In this document: one piece after another, positions 5,969 through 15,169 of the stretch
Position numbering within the stretch: position 1 is the first letter of the stretch
Layout: each line of letters begins with the position of its first letter
NCBI RefSeq assembly: GCF_000285575.1
Contig: NZ_HE611052.1
Location: forward strand, 86,996-122,863
Reading direction: 5' to 3'
Length of the DNA: 35,868 bases
Source: Clostridium senegalense JC122
GTDB taxonomy: Bacteria > Bacillota > Clostridia > Clostridiales > Clostridiaceae
Position numbers and translations under genes: made by a program
The notes under the pieces: model-generated
The model's input: the letters and a program-made list of their open reading frames with translations, nothing else
Databases searched by the model: none
Told to the model about the DNA's origin: nothing

Positions 5969-8431
5969 ATGAGCAAAAAAATTCTAATTGTAGGTGGAGT
6001 TGCTGGCGGTGCTTCCACTGCTGCAAGATTAAGAAGATTAAATGAAGAAAATGAAATAATAATGTTTGAAAAAGGTGAATATATTTCCTTTGCTAATTGT
6101 GGTTTACCTTATTATATAGGCGGTGAAATTAAATCTAGAGATGCTCTTTTACTTCAAACTGTAGAAGGAATGAGTAAAAAATTCAATATGGATATTAGAA
6201 ATTTTAGTGAAGTTATCAATATTAATAGACCTGAAAAATGTGTTACTGTTAAAAATTTGAAAACTAATGAAACTTATACTGAAAGTTATGATATTTTAAT
6301 ACTTTCACCTGGTGCCTCTCCTATAAAACCTAACATTCCTGGAATTGATAAGTGCAATAATCTATTTACATTAAGAAACATTCCAGATACTGATAAAATA
6401 AAAAATTTTGCAAATGACACTAATCCTAAAACTGCTATAATTATTGGTGGTGGATTTATAGGTCTAGAAATGGCTGAGAATCTTTCCAATAAAGGAATAA
6501 AAGTTACTTTAGTTGAAATGAGCAATCAAGTAATGGCACCTTTAGATTTTGAAATGGCTTCTATTGTCCATAATCATTTAAGAGAATTTGGCATTAATTT
6601 AATTTTAGAAGATGGTGTTAATTCCTTTAAAAATAATGGCAAAACTGTAATTTTAAATAGCGGTAAGGAGATTAATACCGATTTAATTATACTTTCTATA
6701 GGTGTAAAACCAGAAAGTGAAATAGCTAAAAATGCTGGATTAAAATTAAATGAAAGAGGCGCCATAGTAGTAAATAAATATTTGCAAACTAACGATGAAA
6801 ATATATATGCTCTTGGTGATGCTATTGAAGTTATAGATTATATAAATAAAAAACCTACTATGATTCCACTTGCATGGCCAGCAAACAGACAAGGTAGAGT
6901 TTTAGCAGACACTTTATGTGGTAAAAGAACTCCTTACAATGGAACACTTGGTTCTTCAGTAGCTAAAATTTTTGATTTAACTGTCGCATCTACTGGTAAC
7001 AACGAAAAGACCTTAAAAAAGCATAATATTGAGTATAAAACTTGCCATATACATCCAAGCTCTCACGCTAGTTATTATCCTGGTTCTTTTATAATAAATT
7101 TAAAACTAATATTTAATTCTAAAACCGGTAAAATATTAGGTGCTCAAGCTGTTGGTGCAGACGGTGTTGAAAAAAGAATTGACGTAATTGCTACTGCAAT
7201 TAAAAGTGACCTAACTGTATTTGATCTTCAAGATTTAGAGCTTTGTTATGCACCACCATATTCTTCAGCAAAAGACCCTGTGAATATGGCAGGCTATGTT
7301 GCTTCAAATATAATTGAGGGTTATGTTGATACAATTCAATGGCATGAAATAGATGCCTTAGTAAAAGAAAAAAGTTTCTTTTTAGATGTAAGCGAAAAAG
7401 AAGAATTTGATTTAGGTCATATAGATAATGCTATGAATATTCCACTTGGCACTTTGCGTGATAATTTATCTTCTCTACCAAAAGATAAATTAATATATGT
7501 TTATTGTGCTGCAGGTTTAAGAGGTTATATTGCTTCAAGAATCCTTACTTTAAACGGATTTAAATGTAAAAATGTAGATGGTGGATATAGGACCTATAAA
7601 AATTCAAAACCAATTGTTCAACATCATTCTTCATATGAAAATAATGATAATAAAGGAGAATCTATAGTGAAAAATAATAATGAAACCATTATAACTCTTG
7701 ATACTTGTGGTCTTCAATGCCCTGGTCCAATAAGAAAAGTATATGAAGAAATGTCAAAATTAAAAGATGGAGATATTTTAAAAATAACTTCTACCGATGC
7801 AGGTTTTAAAAATGATATCTCCTCTTGGTGTAAGAATACCGGCAATACACTTATTGAAAACACTAGAGATAATAATAAGAAAATGTATATAACAAAAATT
7901 ATGAAAGGTAGAAATAAATCTTTAGAAAACAAGCCTAACTTATGCAGTGATTCTACCGAAAAAGATGGCGCTACAATGGTAGTGTTTAGTGGTGATTTAG
8001 ATAAAGCTATTGCTTCATTTATAATAGCTACTGGGGCTGCTTCAATGGGAAAACAAGTTACTATGTTCTTTACTTTCTGGGGCCTTAATGTTTTGAAAAA
8101 GAAAAGTAAACCTTCAGTTTCCAAAAACACTATAGAAAAAATGTTTGATGTAATGCTACCTAGCAATACTGATAAATTACCACTTTCTAAAATGAATATG
8201 GCTGGAATGGGTCCAAAAATGATAAAGCACATTATGGATAAAAACAACGTAGATTCTTTAGATACCTTAATAACAAACGCAAAAAAAATGGGTGTTAAGC
8301 TTGTTGCATGCACAATGTCTATGGAGCTTATGGGCATAAAACATGAGGAACTAATACCTGGTGTAGACCTTGGTGGTGTAGCTTCTTATTTAGGCGCTAC
8401 AGAAGATTCTGGATTAAACTTATTTATATAG
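5969..8431 (+). CDS. CoA-disulfide reductase fused to rhodanese, TusA and DsrE-like domains
   Basis: This 820-residue cytosolic flavoprotein joins four sulfur-transfer modules. Residues 1-445 are a CoA-disulfide/NAD(P)H-sulfur reductase: FAD motif GGVAGGASTA, the redox-active single cysteine in SFANCGLPYY (Cys44), NAD(P)H motif GGGFIGLEMA and a second FAD motif ending in ALGDA. Residues about 460-550 are a rhodanese domain with active loop CAAGLRG (Cys513). Residues about 575-645 are a TusA-like domain with CPGP (Cys584). The rest is DsrE/DsrF-like, with a conserved-looking Cys781. The reductase-rhodanese pair is known to reduce CoA persulfide or polysulfide. The added carriers suggest persulfide is passed within one chain. 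The SD is GAGGTGG and a strong hairpin terminator follows. The gene stands alone in its transcript. Confidence 0.93.
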   Translation: MSKKILIVGGVAGGASTAARLRRLNEENEIIMFEKGEYISFANCGLPYYIGGEIKSRDALLLQTVEGMSKKFNMDIRNFSEVININRPEKCVTVKNLKTNETYTESYDILILSPGASPIKPNIPGIDKCNNLFTLRNIPDTDKIKNFANDTNPKTAIIIGGGFIGLEMAENLSNKGIKVTLVEMSNQVMAPLDFEMASIVHNHLREFGINLILEDGVNSFKNNGKTVILNSGKEINTDLIILSIGVKPESEIAKNAGLKLNERGAIVVNKYLQTNDENIYALGDAIEVIDYINKKPTMIPLAWPANRQGRVLADTLCGKRTPYNGTLGSSVAKIFDLTVASTGNNEKTLKKHNIEYKTCHIHPSSHASYYPGSFIINLKLIFNSKTGKILGAQAVGADGVEKRIDVIATAIKSDLTVFDLQDLELCYAPPYSSAKDPVNMAGYVASNIIEGYVDTIQWHEIDALVKEKSFFLDVSEKEEFDLGHIDNAMNIPLGTLRDNLSSLPKDKLIYVYCAAGLRGYIASRILTLNGFKCKNVDGGYRTYKNSKPIVQHHSSYENNDNKGESIVKNNNETIITLDTCGLQCPGPIRKVYEEMSKLKDGDILKITSTDAGFKNDISSWCKNTGNTLIENTRDNNKKMYITKIMKGRNKSLENKPNLCSDSTEKDGATMVVFSGDLDKAIASFIIATGAASMGKQVTMFFTFWGLNVLKKKSKPSVSKNTIEKMFDVMLPSNTDKLPLSKMNMAGMGPKMIKHIMDKNNVDSLDTLITNAKKMGVKLVACTMSMELMGIKHEELIPGVDLGGVASYLGATEDSGLNLFI

Positions 8432-8438
8432 ATATAAC

Positions 8439-8469
8439 AAAAAACTACTGAAATTTTCAGTAGTTTTTT
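8439..8469. terminator. Bidirectional terminator between convergent genes
   Basis: The near-perfect palindrome AAAAAACTACTGAAA / TTTTCAGTAGTTTTTT has T-tracts on both strands. It lies between the stops of the reductase fusion and the DUF368 gene. Confidence 0.9.
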
Positions 8470-8470
8470 A

Positions 8471-9361
8471 CTATTTGCTTTTATTCTCAAAATAAGTTTT
8501 AAGTTTTTCAAGTCCTAGTATTAAAGCTCCACCTAATATAAAGAAAATAATATTAAATGTTTTAAAATTCATTGGTAATTTTGGAACTTCTAAAGATTGT
8601 GGTCCCATAATTACTGCATATATTGAACCTATCATAAGACCTAATATAAAATACATAGTTTGGGATCTATAATTTTCAAGTAAAAACTTTACTCCTTTAA
8701 TTGTAACTGCAATTCCTAATAAAACTCCAAATCCAAATATAATAAGTATTGGTAAATATGTAAAGTTAAAGGTTAAAACTTCTTTTATTGCACTTATTAT
8801 TGGAATATATAATCCAAATATTAAAAGTAGTGTTGAACCTGATATTCCTGGAAGTACCATAGCTGATATAGCTATCATGCCTGCAAAAAATACATATAAA
8901 CCAAGTGATAGCGATAAGCTATTTATTGATATATCTATGCTTCCAGCTCCATTCATTGGATTAAAATATGTTATAGCCCATACAAGAATTGCTCCTAATA
9001 TTGCATATATCACATTCTTATATTTTCCTAAAAAATTTTCTTTTTCTTCTTTTATTATTATTGGTATAGCCATAATAATAAATCCTATAAATAACGAGCT
9101 AATTGAATATATATGTTCATCGAATATAGATGCTAGTAATAAAACTGATAAAACAAGTCCTATAACCCACCCAATTCCTATTTTCATCAAGAAAAATGCA
9201 GCTTCTTTTCTCTTTTCTTTATCCTTACATGCTATATCATTTAGTGAATTTATAAACTTGTCATAAAAGCCCAATACAAAGGCTATAGTTCCTCCAGATA
9301 CTCCAGGTACACTATCTGCTAATGCCATGCAAAATCCCCTAATAAAATTAATTATGTACAT
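8471..9361 (-). CDS. popT: DUF368 family polyprenyl-phosphate translocase
   Basis: This 296-residue polytopic membrane protein (eight or more hydrophobic segments) begins with the hallmark of DUF368, ALADSVPGVSGGT. A related second copy occurs mid-protein (MVLPGISGSTLLL), consistent with the internal repeat of the family. DUF368 proteins have been identified as transporters that recycle undecaprenyl phosphate across the cytoplasmic membrane for envelope synthesis. The assignment here rests on family resemblance. The gene is monocistronic with SD GGAAGTG. The gene name is transferred from described homologues and is provisional. Confidence 0.85.
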   Translation of the reverse strand: MYIINFIRGFCMALADSVPGVSGGTIAFVLGFYDKFINSLNDIACKDKEKRKEAAFFLMKIGIGWVIGLVLSVLLLASIFDEHIYSISSLFIGFIIMAIPIIIKEEKENFLGKYKNVIYAILGAILVWAITYFNPMNGAGSIDISINSLSLSLGLYVFFAGMIAISAMVLPGISGSTLLLIFGLYIPIISAIKEVLTFNFTYLPILIIFGFGVLLGIAVTIKGVKFLLENYRSQTMYFILGLMIGSIYAVIMGPQSLEVPKLPMNFKTFNIIFFILGGALILGLEKLKTYFENKSK

Positions 9362-9536
9362 TTTTTCACTTCCTTATCTTTTTTTAATTTTAAATTACTT
9401 GTTTTACTACATATTTTTATGTTATATTATTGATTCCATTTTTGCATAATCACTCTACCATGATACCAATAAATAATAAATGTATCAATAAAACTTTATT
9501 TTTTTAACCTATATTTTACATTACCTATGTAAACAC

Positions 9537-9570
9537 AAAACTACTATAAAGCATGCCTTATAGTAGTTTT
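9537..9570. terminator. Terminator after MFS gene
   Basis: AAAACTACTATAA pairs with TTATAGTAGTTTT across an 8-base loop. It lies six bases past the MFS stop and works best for the minus-strand gene. Confidence 0.85.
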
Positions 9571-9575
9571 TTATA

Positions 9576-10832
9576 TTAATTATCTATATTTATATACTTA
9601 TTTTTAACTATCTTATCTATAATATATACAGCAGTTATAAAAATCATTGCCACTATACCACTAAATATAAATGCTTTAGCTGGCCCAAAATTATTTGATA
9701 TAGTACCTGTAAAAAGGCTCCCTATTGGCGCCACACCTGCAAACAACAAACTATATACACTCATAACCCTTCCTCTATATTCATCTTTTGAATTCAACTG
9801 TACTGTAGAATTTGCACTGGTTGAAAAAGTTATATTAAATATTCCTACCAAACTAAGTAGTAAAGCCATAACATATTGTCCTCTATTAATTCCTAAAATG
9901 ATAAGTAAAAGTGATACTATATATGCTGCAAATAATATAAGCTTAAATTTAGGACCATTTTTACTTTTTGTAGCCATTGTAAGAGCCCCTATTAATGAAC
10001 CTATTCCTAAAGACGACATTAAAAATCCATACCCCTTGCTTGAAAGTCCTAATATATCAACTGCAAATAATGGAATTAAAACATTATAATTAAAAGCGAA
10101 TATTCCCATTATGGTTATTAATGAAAAAGTTTTCACAAGGTTTCTATTACCTTTTATATATATAAGCCCATCTTTTATTTCTCTTAACATGTTTTTATTC
10201 TCATTAATTTTTACAGGTTTTGATTTTATCTTAAAAATACCATAAATAACTGGTATAAATGATACTGCATTTATAATATAACATACCTCTATCCCTGTAT
10301 AAGCTATTATTATACCAGCTATAGATGGTCCTAAAATTCTAGCTGCATTAAAAACTGAAGAATTTAATGCTATACCATTCATAAGATCTTCCTTTCCAAC
10401 AAGTTCTATTACGAAAGATTGCCTAGTTGGCATATCTATAGTATTTATACATCCAGTAATCAATGCTATAATAGCCAAATGCCAAAATCTTACTAATCCT
10501 GTAAGTACTAAAAATCCCTGTATCACTGCCATTAACATAAGACCTATTTGGGTAAATATAAGTAATTTTCTTTTGGAAAATCTGTCTACTATAACACCTG
10601 CAAAAAGTGAAAAAATCATCATTGGGGTAAATTGAAGTGCATTTATAAGACCTAATAAAAAAGAGGTATTTCTATTTGTTATTTCCAGTACCAACCATCC
10701 TTGTGTTGTGCTTTGCATCCATGTACCTATCAAAGATACACATTGACCAAACCAAAAATATCTAAAATATTTATGGGTTAAGGCTGGAAATGAGTTAGAA
10801 AATTTTAGCTTAATATTTTTTCCTGAATTCAT
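9576..10832 (-). CDS. MFS exporter of the EntS/MFS_3 type
   Basis: This 418-residue protein has about twelve membrane spans. Its N-terminus (FRYFWFGQCVSLIGTWMQ) and the early loop GVIVDRFSKRKLL are typical of the transmembrane secretion effector branch of the major facilitator superfamily (PF05977), which includes siderophore and drug exporters. The loop motif RGRVMSVYSLLF after span ten also fits. The substrate cannot be read from the sequence, and no biosynthetic or regulator gene is adjacent. It has SD AAGGAGC eight bases before the ATG and its own terminator, so it is probably a single-gene transcript. Confidence 0.88.
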   Translation of the reverse strand: MNSGKNIKLKFSNSFPALTHKYFRYFWFGQCVSLIGTWMQSTTQGWLVLEITNRNTSFLLGLINALQFTPMMIFSLFAGVIVDRFSKRKLLIFTQIGLMLMAVIQGFLVLTGLVRFWHLAIIALITGCINTIDMPTRQSFVIELVGKEDLMNGIALNSSVFNAARILGPSIAGIIIAYTGIEVCYIINAVSFIPVIYGIFKIKSKPVKINENKNMLREIKDGLIYIKGNRNLVKTFSLITIMGIFAFNYNVLIPLFAVDILGLSSKGYGFLMSSLGIGSLIGALTMATKSKNGPKFKLILFAAYIVSLLLIILGINRGQYVMALLLSLVGIFNITFSTSANSTVQLNSKDEYRGRVMSVYSLLFAGVAPIGSLFTGTISNNFGPAKAFIFSGIVAMIFITAVYIIDKIVKNKYINIDN

Positions 10833-10966
10833 TTTATTGCTCCTTATTAACAGATAAATTTTCAGTCCTTAGTTCTAAATCGTTGAATTTACCTTATATA
10901 GATTATAATTCAATAACTATTTTTTAAATCCTTCTTTTAAATTTACATTCTTTTTTAAATGCACAT

Positions 10967-11002
10967 AATAAAAATCTAGAGATTAAACTCTAGATTTTTA
11001 TT
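10967..11002. terminator. Terminator after Api92-like gene
   Basis: A perfect 15-base inverted repeat (AATAAAAATCTAGAG and its complement) with a 6-base loop lies directly beyond the stop of the 11013-11846 gene. T-rich arms make it suitable for either strand. Confidence 0.85.
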
Positions 11003-11012
11003 ATAAAACTAC

Positions 11013-11846
11013 TTATACTTTGTTTATTTTTATTAGTTCTTCACTACAAGTACCTTTTAAATCTATATTATATTCATAAGCCGCCTTTAATGCTGTTTTA
11101 AATATGCTACAATCTACTAGTTCCTCTTTATTATATTTATGCCTTAGTAATAATTCTTCTAACAAATTGTCATAAAGCTTTCTATAAGCAGTCATTTTGT
11201 CAAACTCCATTATATTAATCATAAAATCCATTTTATTATATTTTAATATCTTTGTAGTACGATTTTCTTTATTTATAATAAATTCATATATGTCAGGTTT
11301 TCCATAGTCCTTATCTGTAAAACATCTAAATTTTATTCCTTTATATTTTTTTTCACAGTATAGTATAAATTCTAGGGGTAGCATTCCATTATTTGTAGAT
11401 TTTAACAAAATTCTATCTTCTTTTAAATCTTCATAGTATATATTTTTTCCTTCATCAACATTGTTACCCCAATGAATATATCTCCATGCATTAATATCAA
11501 ACTCTATATTACCTGTTTTATTATTTATATATAAATAATAGTTTATTGGATTATCCTTTTTTATACCTTTTGGAACTAACCCATTATTTTTACACACTTT
11601 TTTTACTAAATCATTACGTACTTTTTTATATACATCTCTTTGCTTTTTATTATATACAAGTCTTAAAACCCTATTATTTAAAAATTTTTTATCTACAATA
11701 ATTCCTTTTTTATCTTCAATATCTTTTTTAAAAGGCTCTGATATTATATTAGACAAACTAAATTTTCCATCCTTTTTAAAATCATTATAAAAGTTTTTTA
11801 ATTTACTTTTATCACCGGTTATAATTATAGTGTTATCATAACTCAT
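11013..11846 (-). CDS. Api92-like / YubB ferredoxin-fold protein
   Basis: The 277-residue product starts with a strand and helix typical of Api92-like proteins with a ferredoxin-like fold (NTIIITGDKSKLKNFYNDF). Mid-protein it has AWRYIHWGNNVDE, which resembles the family's tryptophan-rich WxxxNWGTKWD signature, followed by a strand-rich half (IKFRCFTDKDYG). Relatives I recall are carried mainly on plasmids and phages and have no settled function. The basic linker (residues 60-100) is unusually lysine-rich. SD AGGAGG lies seven bases before the ATG. It is flanked by terminators and lies next to a decayed gene on the same strand, so this may be an old mobile-DNA insertion site. The family call is moderate. 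Confidence 0.6.
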   Translation of the reverse strand: MSYDNTIIITGDKSKLKNFYNDFKKDGKFSLSNIISEPFKKDIEDKKGIIVDKKFLNNRVLRLVYNKKQRDVYKKVRNDLVKKVCKNNGLVPKGIKKDNPINYYLYINNKTGNIEFDINAWRYIHWGNNVDEGKNIYYEDLKEDRILLKSTNNGMLPLEFILYCEKKYKGIKFRCFTDKDYGKPDIYEFIINKENRTTKILKYNKMDFMINIMEFDKMTAYRKLYDNLLEELLLRHKYNKEELVDCSIFKTALKAAYEYNIDLKGTCSEELIKINKV

Positions 11847-11950
11847 AAAATTCCTCCTAAATATTAATGTATAATATCTATATATTAATGTTTAAATGTA
11901 AGTGTTACACACTGAAAAGCTTTATATATTTTAAAAATTTAAATTGAAAC

Positions 11951-11996
11951 AAAAAGAATCTACTTTTTAAATTTTAATACCTGTAGATTCTTTTTT
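11951..11996. terminator. Terminator hairpin downstream of decayed gene
   Basis: AAAAAGAATCTAC pairs with GTAGATTCTTTTTT over a 19-base AT loop. T-tracts on both sides allow either direction. On the minus strand it would have ended the now-decayed gene at 12035-12358. Confidence 0.75.
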
Positions 11997-12034
11997 ATAG
12001 TATTCTCTTATTTTTCAAATCTTTTAACTTTAAA

Positions 12035-12358
12035 TCACTGTATTTTATAATTATCATCTTTTAAAATATTAGTACTTTTAAGAGCTAAATTTATCAATTC
12101 TTTTGTATTTGTAATATTTTTTATACTTGTAATTATCACAATTTTTTATAGCCTTTTGTAATAATTATTCCATATTCCTCAACATCTAAATCTTCTATAT
12201 AATATAAAAATTTTCAACAATAGTTATATCTAAAGTTATATCTAAACGCTCTTCTCTTTATTTCTTAAATTATATAACAGTACCATTTCACCATAATCTA
12301 AATAAACTAATGATACATAATCACTTTTATCATATTCTAAATTACAATATAAGGTATT
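12035..12358 (-). pseudogene. Decayed small protein gene (several frameshifts)
   Basis: Three frames read in sequence give protein-like segments: LEYDKSDYVSLVYLDYGEM (from about 12345), then LDITLDITIVENFYI, then EDLDVEEYGIIITKGYKKL, then TNTKELINLALKSTNILKDD, ending at TGA 12035-12037. At least three shifts or stops separate them and no start codon is visible. This is therefore a real relic rather than one sequencing slip. The acidic, small, strand-rich character would suit an immunity-type or phage-type protein, but I do not recognise the family. Confidence 0.6.
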
Positions 12359-12468
12359 AATATATTATATAAATTTAAGTTTACATATAATATATTAAAA
12401 AGAAATTTATCTTATACCTTATAATTATCTTATTAAACAAAATCTATTTGTGTTAATAAAATGCATTT

Positions 12469-12530
12469 ATTTTGTCATTATATTAATTACTACAATTTCC
12501 ATATATATTATTTAAAAATAATGACAAAAT
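12469..12530 (+). promoter_or_regulatory. 13-bp inverted repeat upstream of secreted amidase gene
   Basis: ATTTTGTCATTAT (12469-12481) is repeated inverted as ATAATGACAAAAT (12518-12530), 36 bases apart and 61 bases before the next start codon. The arms are not purely AT. They could be paired operator half-sites or a weak stem in the leader. The rest of 12359-12591 is AT-rich with no gene seen. Confidence 0.45.
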
Positions 12531-12591
12531 ATATGTATATATACTTTTTAAAATTAACAAATCAAATATTATCTAATAAAGGAGACACATA

Positions 12592-13737
12592 ATGAGAAAG
12601 TTTAATAAAATCTTTATAGCCTTCATGTTAACTTTATTTTTGTCTTTTTCAAATATTTTTTTAGTCTTTGCAAATCCATATTATTTTGTAGATGAAGATA
12701 TGCACACCTTTGAACAATCACCAGATGCAAATGAGCAATTAAAAAATGAATTTCATGTACTTTTAAACGACCTATTTGATCAAAGAAACAAATCAATACT
12801 TTCTGGTGATAGCGAAGGCTTAAAAGTTTTTTATGACTTAAATAAAAAAGTTAGTTTATGGGCTTATGAAAGTGAGAATAAAAAAATTGATTATCTTAAA
12901 AATTGGTCTGAAAAACAAGCTGTAACATTTAACAATATTCAGTCTTTATTAAAAGTTAGAAAAGTTAAAGAAAAAGAGCCTGGAATATATGGTATAGTTT
13001 GTTCTGCTACAACTGAGTTTGATTATAGCTACATAACTTCTCCTGACATTCATAATAAATTTCGTTTAGGCACTTCACATTATATAAATCTAAAAAAAGA
13101 AAATGATAAATATGTTATAACAAAAGAGTGGTATACAGATCCATTTGCAGATTCATTAAATTTAAACAACATAAAAAAATCTGAAGAAATGAAGGAATAT
13201 ATACTTTCAAAAGACTGCCCAGAAATTAATTTAACAGAAAAACTAGAAAAAGCTATTGATTATGCTCATAAATACTGTGGAATAGCTTATGATGATGAGT
13301 ATAACTTTAAATATAATAAAGAATATACAAACTTCAATCCTCAAGGTGGAGATTGTGCGAATTTTGCTTCTCAAATACTTTATGAAGGTGCTGGATTTAA
13401 GAAAAATAAACTTTGGAATTATGAAGGACGAGATGGCTCAAAGGCTTGGGTTAATGCTCAATCATTTAAAAACTATATGATAAACAGTGGAAGAGCTTCT
13501 TATATTGCCAAAGGTACTTATGAAGAAATTTATAAAAATGCATATAATCTAAGACCTGGAGATTTTGTAGCATATGAAAAAAATGGGAAAATAGTTCATG
13601 TATCAACAGTAACTGGTCTTGACTCTAAAGGCTATCCTCTTGTAACTTGCCATAATACTGATAGACTTCTTGTACCTTATGACCTTGGTTTTAGTAACAC
13701 TAATATAAAATTCCATTTAATAAAAGTTCATTATTAA
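12592..13737 (+). CDS. Secreted protein with Amidase_6 (NlpC/P60-like) domain
   Basis: This 381-residue protein has a clear signal peptide (basic start, hydrophobic stretch, cleavage near VFANP at about residue 28). A non-catalytic region of about 190 residues follows, then a C-terminal amidase domain (about 215-381) of the Amidase_6 type. GGDCANFASQ provides the presumed nucleophilic cysteine and KIVHVSTVTG the histidine, with CHNTD late in the domain. Such papain-fold enzymes usually act on cell-wall peptides, so it is likely an extracellular or envelope hydrolase. SD AAAGGAG lies eight bases before the ATG. It is convergent with a second cell-wall amidase. Confidence 0.87.
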   Translation: MRKFNKIFIAFMLTLFLSFSNIFLVFANPYYFVDEDMHTFEQSPDANEQLKNEFHVLLNDLFDQRNKSILSGDSEGLKVFYDLNKKVSLWAYESENKKIDYLKNWSEKQAVTFNNIQSLLKVRKVKEKEPGIYGIVCSATTEFDYSYITSPDIHNKFRLGTSHYINLKKENDKYVITKEWYTDPFADSLNLNNIKKSEEMKEYILSKDCPEINLTEKLEKAIDYAHKYCGIAYDDEYNFKYNKEYTNFNPQGGDCANFASQILYEGAGFKKNKLWNYEGRDGSKAWVNAQSFKNYMINSGRASYIAKGTYEEIYKNAYNLRPGDFVAYEKNGKIVHVSTVTGLDSKGYPLVTCHNTDRLLVPYDLGFSNTNIKFHLIKVHY

Positions 13738-13770
13738 TTTATATACTTTATTAAAAATATTTAAAATAAT

Positions 13771-13799
13771 AAAAACTAGAAAATTTATTTCTAGTTTTT
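13771..13799. terminator. Shared terminator of two convergent amidase genes
   Basis: AAAAACTAGAAA pairs with TTTCTAGTTTTT over a 5-base loop. The right arm overlaps the stop codon of the minus-strand amidase. Confidence 0.85.
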
Positions 13800-14531
13800 A
13801 TTTCCTTTATATTCATCTAATGATACTTTAACACATTCCATTAATTTTCTTTGGTAGTTTATATCACAAAGCATTCTATCTTCATTCCAATTGCTCATAA
13901 AACCCATTTCCAGTATAACAACTGGAACTTGTGACCAATTGAAACCTGTTATATCATTTCTTTCAAAGACTCCATTAACTTTTATCCCTTCATCTTCTAG
14001 AGATGCTTTTAGAATGTTTCCATAGTCATTACTTTTTATATATATATTACTTGTATATTTATTAGATTTAGATGGTATTAGTATGGATGCTCCTGTTTTA
14101 CCTGAATCATTTAAGCTATCACAATGAATTCTTATAGTCATATCTGCTTCTGCCTTATTAGAAACTTCTGCTCTTTCTGCATTACTTATGTTTACATCAT
14201 TAGTCTCTCTTGTCATAACCACTTCATACCCATTTTGCTGTAAAATATCTTTTAATATTAATGACGCTTCAAGGTTTACCATATATTCTGCTTTTTTTGT
14301 TCCAACCCCTGCAGTTCCGGAAGAAACTCGTGGTTTTTTTTGAGAAGCTCCAGGCCCGATAGGTTCACCTTTACTATCGCCTTTTTCTTGGTGTCCTGGA
14401 TCAATACATACCACAAATTTTTTATCCTTTTCCTCCTGTGCTAAGACTTTTGTATCTTGCTTAAAGTTAAAAGTCAAAACTAAACTAAATAAAATTATAA
14501 AACTTAATATTGCTTTAAATCTTCTTGTCAT
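13791..14531 (-). CDS. N-acetylmuramoyl-L-alanine amidase (Amidase_3), secreted
   Basis: This 246-residue zinc amidase cuts the bond between muramic acid and the peptide stem of peptidoglycan. After a signal peptide (about 1-31, ending LAQEE), the domain begins at CIDPGHQ with the first zinc histidine. The zinc glutamate is in NLEAS, the second zinc histidine in RIHCDS, and the catalytic glutamate in LEMGFMSN. No cell-wall-binding repeat is present, so it is a minimal exported enzyme. SD AAGGAGG is present and the stop overlaps the terminator shared with the convergent gene. The set of active-site residues is complete. Confidence 0.93.
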   Translation of the reverse strand: MTRRFKAILSFIILFSLVLTFNFKQDTKVLAQEEKDKKFVVCIDPGHQEKGDSKGEPIGPGASQKKPRVSSGTAGVGTKKAEYMVNLEASLILKDILQQNGYEVVMTRETNDVNISNAERAEVSNKAEADMTIRIHCDSLNDSGKTGASILIPSKSNKYTSNIYIKSNDYGNILKASLEDEGIKVNGVFERNDITGFNWSQVPVVILEMGFMSNWNEDRMLCDINYQRKLMECVKVSLDEYKGNKN

Positions 14532-14605
14532 AGTGTCCTCCTTAAAATATTTATATCTTTAAGGTTACCTTAAACACTAATCTTTATTCTTCTTTTAAAG
14601 CATAA

Positions 14606-15082
14606 TTATAATTTTAACTCCATTCTTATATTTCTTACAGTCATACCCATATGTTCATAAAACTTTATAGCACTTTCATTAAAATTCCATACTCCAAGTT
14701 CTAATGTTTCACCGTTTATTTTTTTTGCAAATTCTACAGCAACATTAAATAGAACTTTTCCTAAACCTTTACCTCTATATTCTTTTTTTATACATAAATC
14801 ATTCATATAAACAAATTTTTTCTCAACAAGTTCTTTTCTCGATGGGCTTTCCTTAATTTCTAAAATAGTGTAACCCACTAAAATAGATTTATCTTTTTCT
14901 AATACGAAAATTTCATAAAGTCCACTTTCTAATAATATATTATAATAATCTTTAACTAAAGGACTATCAACTTTCACATATATATCTGGTCTACCATCTA
15001 CATGTAAACTATTAAGTTCACTCATTAAAGTATTAACTTCTACATAGTCATTTTTAGTTGCTTTTCTAATAACAAAACTCAT
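14606..15082 (-). CDS. GNAT family N-acetyltransferase
   Basis: This 158-residue single-domain acetyltransferase has the acetyl-CoA pyrophosphate loop YRGKGLGKVLF after strand four (VYMNDLCIKKE) and the closing NESAIKFYEHMGM helix-strand. These are the standard GNAT motifs A and B. Small-molecule or protein substrate is unknown. No strong SD precedes the ATG (only TGGT), so expression may be low or coupled to the gene 87 bases upstream on the same strand. Confidence 0.9.
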   Translation of the reverse strand: MSFVIRKATKNDYVEVNTLMSELNSLHVDGRPDIYVKVDSPLVKDYYNILLESGLYEIFVLEKDKSILVGYTILEIKESPSRKELVEKKFVYMNDLCIKKEYRGKGLGKVLFNVAVEFAKKINGETLELGVWNFNESAIKFYEHMGMTVRNIRMELKL

Positions 15083-15169
15083 AATTTTACCATTTAATTA
15101 TTTTACATGTATATATATCAACTATATTTATTCTTATCAACATATAAAATTCCCTTTTTCATTAACATT

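Noticed and set aside
7714-8337. Long minus-strand frame inside the reductase fusion
   Set aside because: It is antisense to well-conserved TusA and DsrE domains, has no SD, and its composition is that of a shadow frame.
8877-9266. Plus-strand frame of 129 codons within the DUF368 gene
   Set aside because: It mirrors the DUF368 coding region and has no SD or family resemblance.
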